Source: Nocardioides sp. WS12 (GTDB lineage Bacteria > Actinomycetota > Actinomycetes > Propionibacteriales > Nocardioidaceae). From it: 64,000 nt of DNA. The notes below the pieces were generated by a model that saw only the letters and a program-made list of their open reading frames with translations, made no database searches and had not been told where the DNA came from. A program made the translations under genes and the position numbers. The stretch lies in assembly GCF_014108865.1 (NCBI RefSeq), contig NZ_CP053928.1, positions 1-64,000 on the forward strand, given 5' to 3'. This document shows, piece after piece, positions 61,740 to 64,000 of the stretch. Numbering within the stretch: position 1 is the stretch's first letter; each line of letters begins with the position of its first letter.

Positions 61740-63029
61740 AACGTCAGACTATGGCGTGCCCTTTTGGGCGTCGAGAACACCGTCATCGAAAGCGTCGAGT
61801 TCGATGAAGGTGCGGAGTTGGTGGTCGCCCGGGTACGGCCGCGGCGAGAGAGCCATGGTCGCTGCGGGGCCTGCGGACGCAGGGCTTCTTGGTACGACCG
61901 TGGCGAGGGCCGCCGACGGTGGCGGGCATTGGACCTTGGCGCTGTCCAGGTCTTCCTTGAGGCCGACGCACCACGCGTGAACTGCCGCCAACATGGTCCG
62001 ACAGTGCGTCAGGTTCCCTGGGCGCGTCATAGCGCCGGGCACACACTCGCCTTCGACCAACAGGTCGCCTGGTTGGCCACGCAGTGCTCCAGGACCGCAG
62101 TCACGACACTCATGCGGATCGCGTGGCGCACGGTGGGCGCCATCATCACCAGAGTCTGGGCCGACACCGGCGGCGCAGTCGATCAGTTCGCCGGCCTGCG
62201 CCGGATCGGGATCGACGAGATCTCCTACAAACGCCACCACAAGTACCTGACCGTCGTGGTTGACCACGACACCGGCCGACTCGTGTGGGTCGCGGCGGGA
62301 CCCAAAGGCGCGACTGTGCACGCGTTCTTCGAGGCGCTGGAACTTTCGGGTGCCGGGAGGTGCGCTCAGATCACCCACGTCACCGCGGATGCAGCGCCCT
62401 GGATGGTCGGCGCCATCGAGGGCCACTGCCCGAACGCGGTGCGATGCGCTGACCCGTTCCATGTCGTCGGCTGGGCCAGCCAAGCACTCGACGTCGTTCG
62501 CCGCGACGCGTGGAGTGCAGCTCGCCAAGCCGGCCACACCCGCCCTGCCGGGTGGCAACACGGGCGCCCCATGACGAAGGCGACCGGGCCCGCGCGGGCC
62601 CTGAGGAAGTCCAGATACGCGTTGTGGAAGAACCCCGAGAACCTCACCACCGCAGAGCAGACGAAGCTGGCCTGGATCGCCAAGACCGACCCACGGCTCT
62701 ATCGCGCCTACCTGCTCAAGGAGGGCCTGCGCACCATCTTCAAACTGCCACCCGATCAAGCCGAAGAAGCCATCGATCGCTGGATCGCTTGGGCACGACG
62801 CTCACGCCTTCCCTCATTCGTAAAGCTTCAGGAACGAATCCGTCGCCACCGCACCGAGATTCTGGCCGCGATCGAGAACGCCATGTCCAACGCCCTGGTC
62901 GAATCGGTCAACACCAAGATCCGACTCATCACTCGAATGGCCTTCGGGTTCGCCACACCCGATGCCCTCATTGCCCTCGCGATGTTGAACCTCGGCGGCC
63001 ACCGCCCGACGCTCCCCGGACGCGAATGA
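61734..63029 (+). CDS. ISL3-family transposase
   Basis: A 431-residue transposase. The start is a GTG with GGAG six bases upstream; an open frame from 61698 is also possible. The N-terminal zinc-finger region has CGACGRRASWYDRG and NCRQHGPTVRQVPW. The DDE core is visible: IGIDEISYKRHHKYLTVVVD (first Asp), then VRCADPFHVVGWASQAL (second Asp region), and ALVESVNTKIRLITRMAFGF (Glu). The protein ends MLNLGGHRPTLPGRE. No frameshift or stop is present, so it should be functional. Confidence 0.95.
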   Translation: MRNVRLWRALLGVENTVIESVEFDEGAELVVARVRPRRESHGRCGACGRRASWYDRGEGRRRWRALDLGAVQVFLEADAPRVNCRQHGPTVRQVPWARHSAGHTLAFDQQVAWLATQCSRTAVTTLMRIAWRTVGAIITRVWADTGGAVDQFAGLRRIGIDEISYKRHHKYLTVVVDHDTGRLVWVAAGPKGATVHAFFEALELSGAGRCAQITHVTADAAPWMVGAIEGHCPNAVRCADPFHVVGWASQALDVVRRDAWSAARQAGHTRPAGWQHGRPMTKATGPARALRKSRYALWKNPENLTTAEQTKLAWIAKTDPRLYRAYLLKEGLRTIFKLPPDQAEEAIDRWIAWARRSRLPSFVKLQERIRRHRTEILAAIENAMSNALVESVNTKIRLITRMAFGFATPDALIALAMLNLGGHRPTLPGRE

Positions 63030-63052
63030 CCCACGGATCAATCAGGAGAGCC

Positions 63053-63060
63053 TCCTTGGT
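63053..63060. repeat. Target site duplication, right copy
   Basis: TCCTTGGT follows the right inverted repeat and matches 61616-61623 exactly. Confidence 0.92.
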
Positions 63061-63071
63061 CGATCGGCAGG

Positions 63072-64000
63072 TCAGTTGCGGGCCCGGGCGAGCCGGGCGT
63101 CGACGGCGCGGGGACTGAGCACGGCGTCCAGCGCCAGGGCCGCGCAGCCGACGAGGCCGGCCCGGTCGCCGTACGTCGACGGCAGGAACTGGAGCTCACG
63201 GGTCGCGTGCGCGGAGGACCGGGCGTAGACCGACTCGCGCACGCCCGCGGCGTAGACGTCGTAGGCCGCGGCCATGTCGCCACCCAGCACCACCGCCTGC
63301 GGGTTGAGCAGATTGATGGCGACGGCGAGCAGTTCACCGACCTGGCGGCCGCTCTCGCGCAGTAGTTGCTTGGCCTCCGGATCGCCGGACAGCGCATGGG
63401 CAACGAGGTCGCGCACGTGGCCGACGTCGCGCCCCTCCTCCTGCAGCCGGGCAACCAGCGCCCAGCCGGCGGCGAGCGTCTCGAGGCACCCGACGTCACC
63501 GCAACGGCACGGCCGACCGGCGGCCTCCGGCACCTTCGTGTGGCCGATGTCCCCAGCTCCCCCACGGGCCCCGGTGACGATCCGTCCGTCGGCGAGCACG
63601 CCCAGGCCGATGCCCGTCGACGCCTTGAGGACCAGCAGGTCCCGGATCTCGCGGGCGTGGCCGAGGTACTCCGAGCGGGCCAGGGTGTCGGCGTCGTTAG
63701 CGAGGAAGAGGGGGGCCTCCGCCACCCCGGCGAGGTACGGCGCCAGGGGGACGCCGTCCCAGCCGCCCATCACGGGTGTGTCGACGCTGACGCCCCGTGC
63801 AGAGTCGACCACACCGGGGAGCGAGCAGCCGATGCCGAGCACCGGCGGCCGGTCCGCGGTGAGCAGCTGCGCGAGCTGGTCGGCGACGACGGGCATCACC
63901 TCGTCAGGACCGGCGCCGACCACGTGGTCGACGGCCGAGGCCGCCAACTCGGTGCCACCGAGGTCGAAGACGGCGACCTGGGAGCGGGAGCGGCCGACCG
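63072..64000 (-). CDS. ROK family protein (sugar kinase or NagC/XylR-type regulator), 5' end cut by window
   Basis: The frame stays open to the window edge, so the N-terminus is missing; translation before residue 1 of the visible ORF still reads VAVFDLGGTELAASAV, the phosphate-1 loop of ROK proteins. Further motifs are STGIGLGVLADGRIV, GGAGDIGHTKV and the zinc motif CRCGDVGCLE. Residues upstream of DLGGT hint at an extra N-terminal part, perhaps a DNA-binding winged helix as in NagC/XylR. It phosphorylates or senses a sugar. It was once directly upstream of the aldo/keto reductase gene, now separated by the IS element. Confidence 0.88.
   Translation of the reverse strand, partial: VGRSRSQVAVFDLGGTELAASAVDHVVGAGPDEVMPVVADQLAQLLTADRPPVLGIGCSLPGVVDSARGVSVDTPVMGGWDGVPLAPYLAGVAEAPLFLANDADTLARSEYLGHAREIRDLLVLKASTGIGLGVLADGRIVTGARGGAGDIGHTKVPEAAGRPCRCGDVGCLETLAAGWALVARLQEEGRDVGHVRDLVAHALSGDPEAKQLLRESGRQVGELLAVAINLLNPQAVVLGGDMAAAYDVYAAGVRESVYARSSAHATRELQFLPSTYGDRAGLVGCAALALDAVLSPRAVDARLARARN

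Larger units (their letters stand above)
61624..63052 (+). mobile_element. ISL3-family insertion sequence, complete
   Basis: The element is 1429 bp. Its terminal inverted repeats are 61624-61648 and 63028-63052, matching at 21 of 25 positions: GGCTCTCCTGA at the tip and TCCGTGGGTC inside, with four mismatches in between. An exact 8-bp target duplication flanks it. The single gene spans most of the element. Everything needed for transposition appears intact, so it may be recent and active. Confidence 0.93.

Overview
The window is high-GC DNA, densely packed with genes and with many 4-base ATGA/GTGA overlaps and GTG starts. Its content (fused isobutyryl-CoA mutase, FprB-type ferredoxin reductase, DUF2510 and LytR_C proteins, a KstR-like operator, a WXG100-like protein) indicates an actinobacterium, most likely Nocardioides or a relative. 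This is inferred from gene families and style, not from a marker gene. No stretch over about 300 bases lacks a gene.

Layout. 1-1587: the 3' end of an EAL protein and an HDOD protein. 1601-10992 (minus strand): a predicted peptide-modification operon with two transglutaminase-fold proteins and a fused ATP-grasp/alpha-E protein, preceded by two small membrane-anchored proteins and a dimethylargininase-like enzyme. A divergent GntR regulator follows, with a perfect operator between. 11870-12780: a YvlD-like membrane protein and a LMW phosphatase. 12825-18660: a 3-hydroxyacyl-CoA dehydrogenase and the fused mutase IcmF, each preceded by the same palindrome, with a MarR gene divergent from icmF. 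18796-20472: a YCII/DGPF protein and its ECF42-type sigma factor. 20483-29456: housekeeping and envelope genes, including a thioesterase, two tandem secreted GH16 enzymes, a BtuF-like protein, a HerA-like ATPase, a LytR_C protein and a K+/H+ antiporter.

29513-32198: a flavoprotein dehydrogenase under a perfect KstR-type box, followed by an aminotransferase. 32243-35051: a three-gene cassette (WXG100-like protein, possible EspG-like protein, hydrolase-like protein lacking the usual nucleophile). 35139-40102: an AurF-type diiron oxygenase, its likely ferredoxin/reductase, a TetR regulator and a Baeyer-Villiger-type monooxygenase. 40220-48281 (minus strand): a seven-gene beta-oxidation operon for branched or steroid-side-chain acyl-CoAs (thiolase, SRPBCC, MaoC hydratase, SDR dehydrogenase, two-domain FadE, racemase, second acyl-CoA dehydrogenase), with a divergent TetR gene and twin operators between. 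Together with the KstR box this points to steroid or branched-lipid catabolism.

49076-51396: a MoxR ATPase and VWA pair. 51623-56175: a small membrane protein, a Tat-exported esterase, an orphan sugar-binding lipoprotein, a membrane diguanylate cyclase and a DUF922-type putative metalloprotease. 56296-56382: tRNA-Ser(CGA). 57261-60534: a GAF-domain regulator, aldehyde dehydrogenase and DUF779 protein sharing a promoter motif. 60614-64000: an aldo/keto reductase and a ROK protein that were once adjacent and are now separated by an ISL3-family insertion sequence with intact inverted repeats and a perfect 8-bp target duplication.
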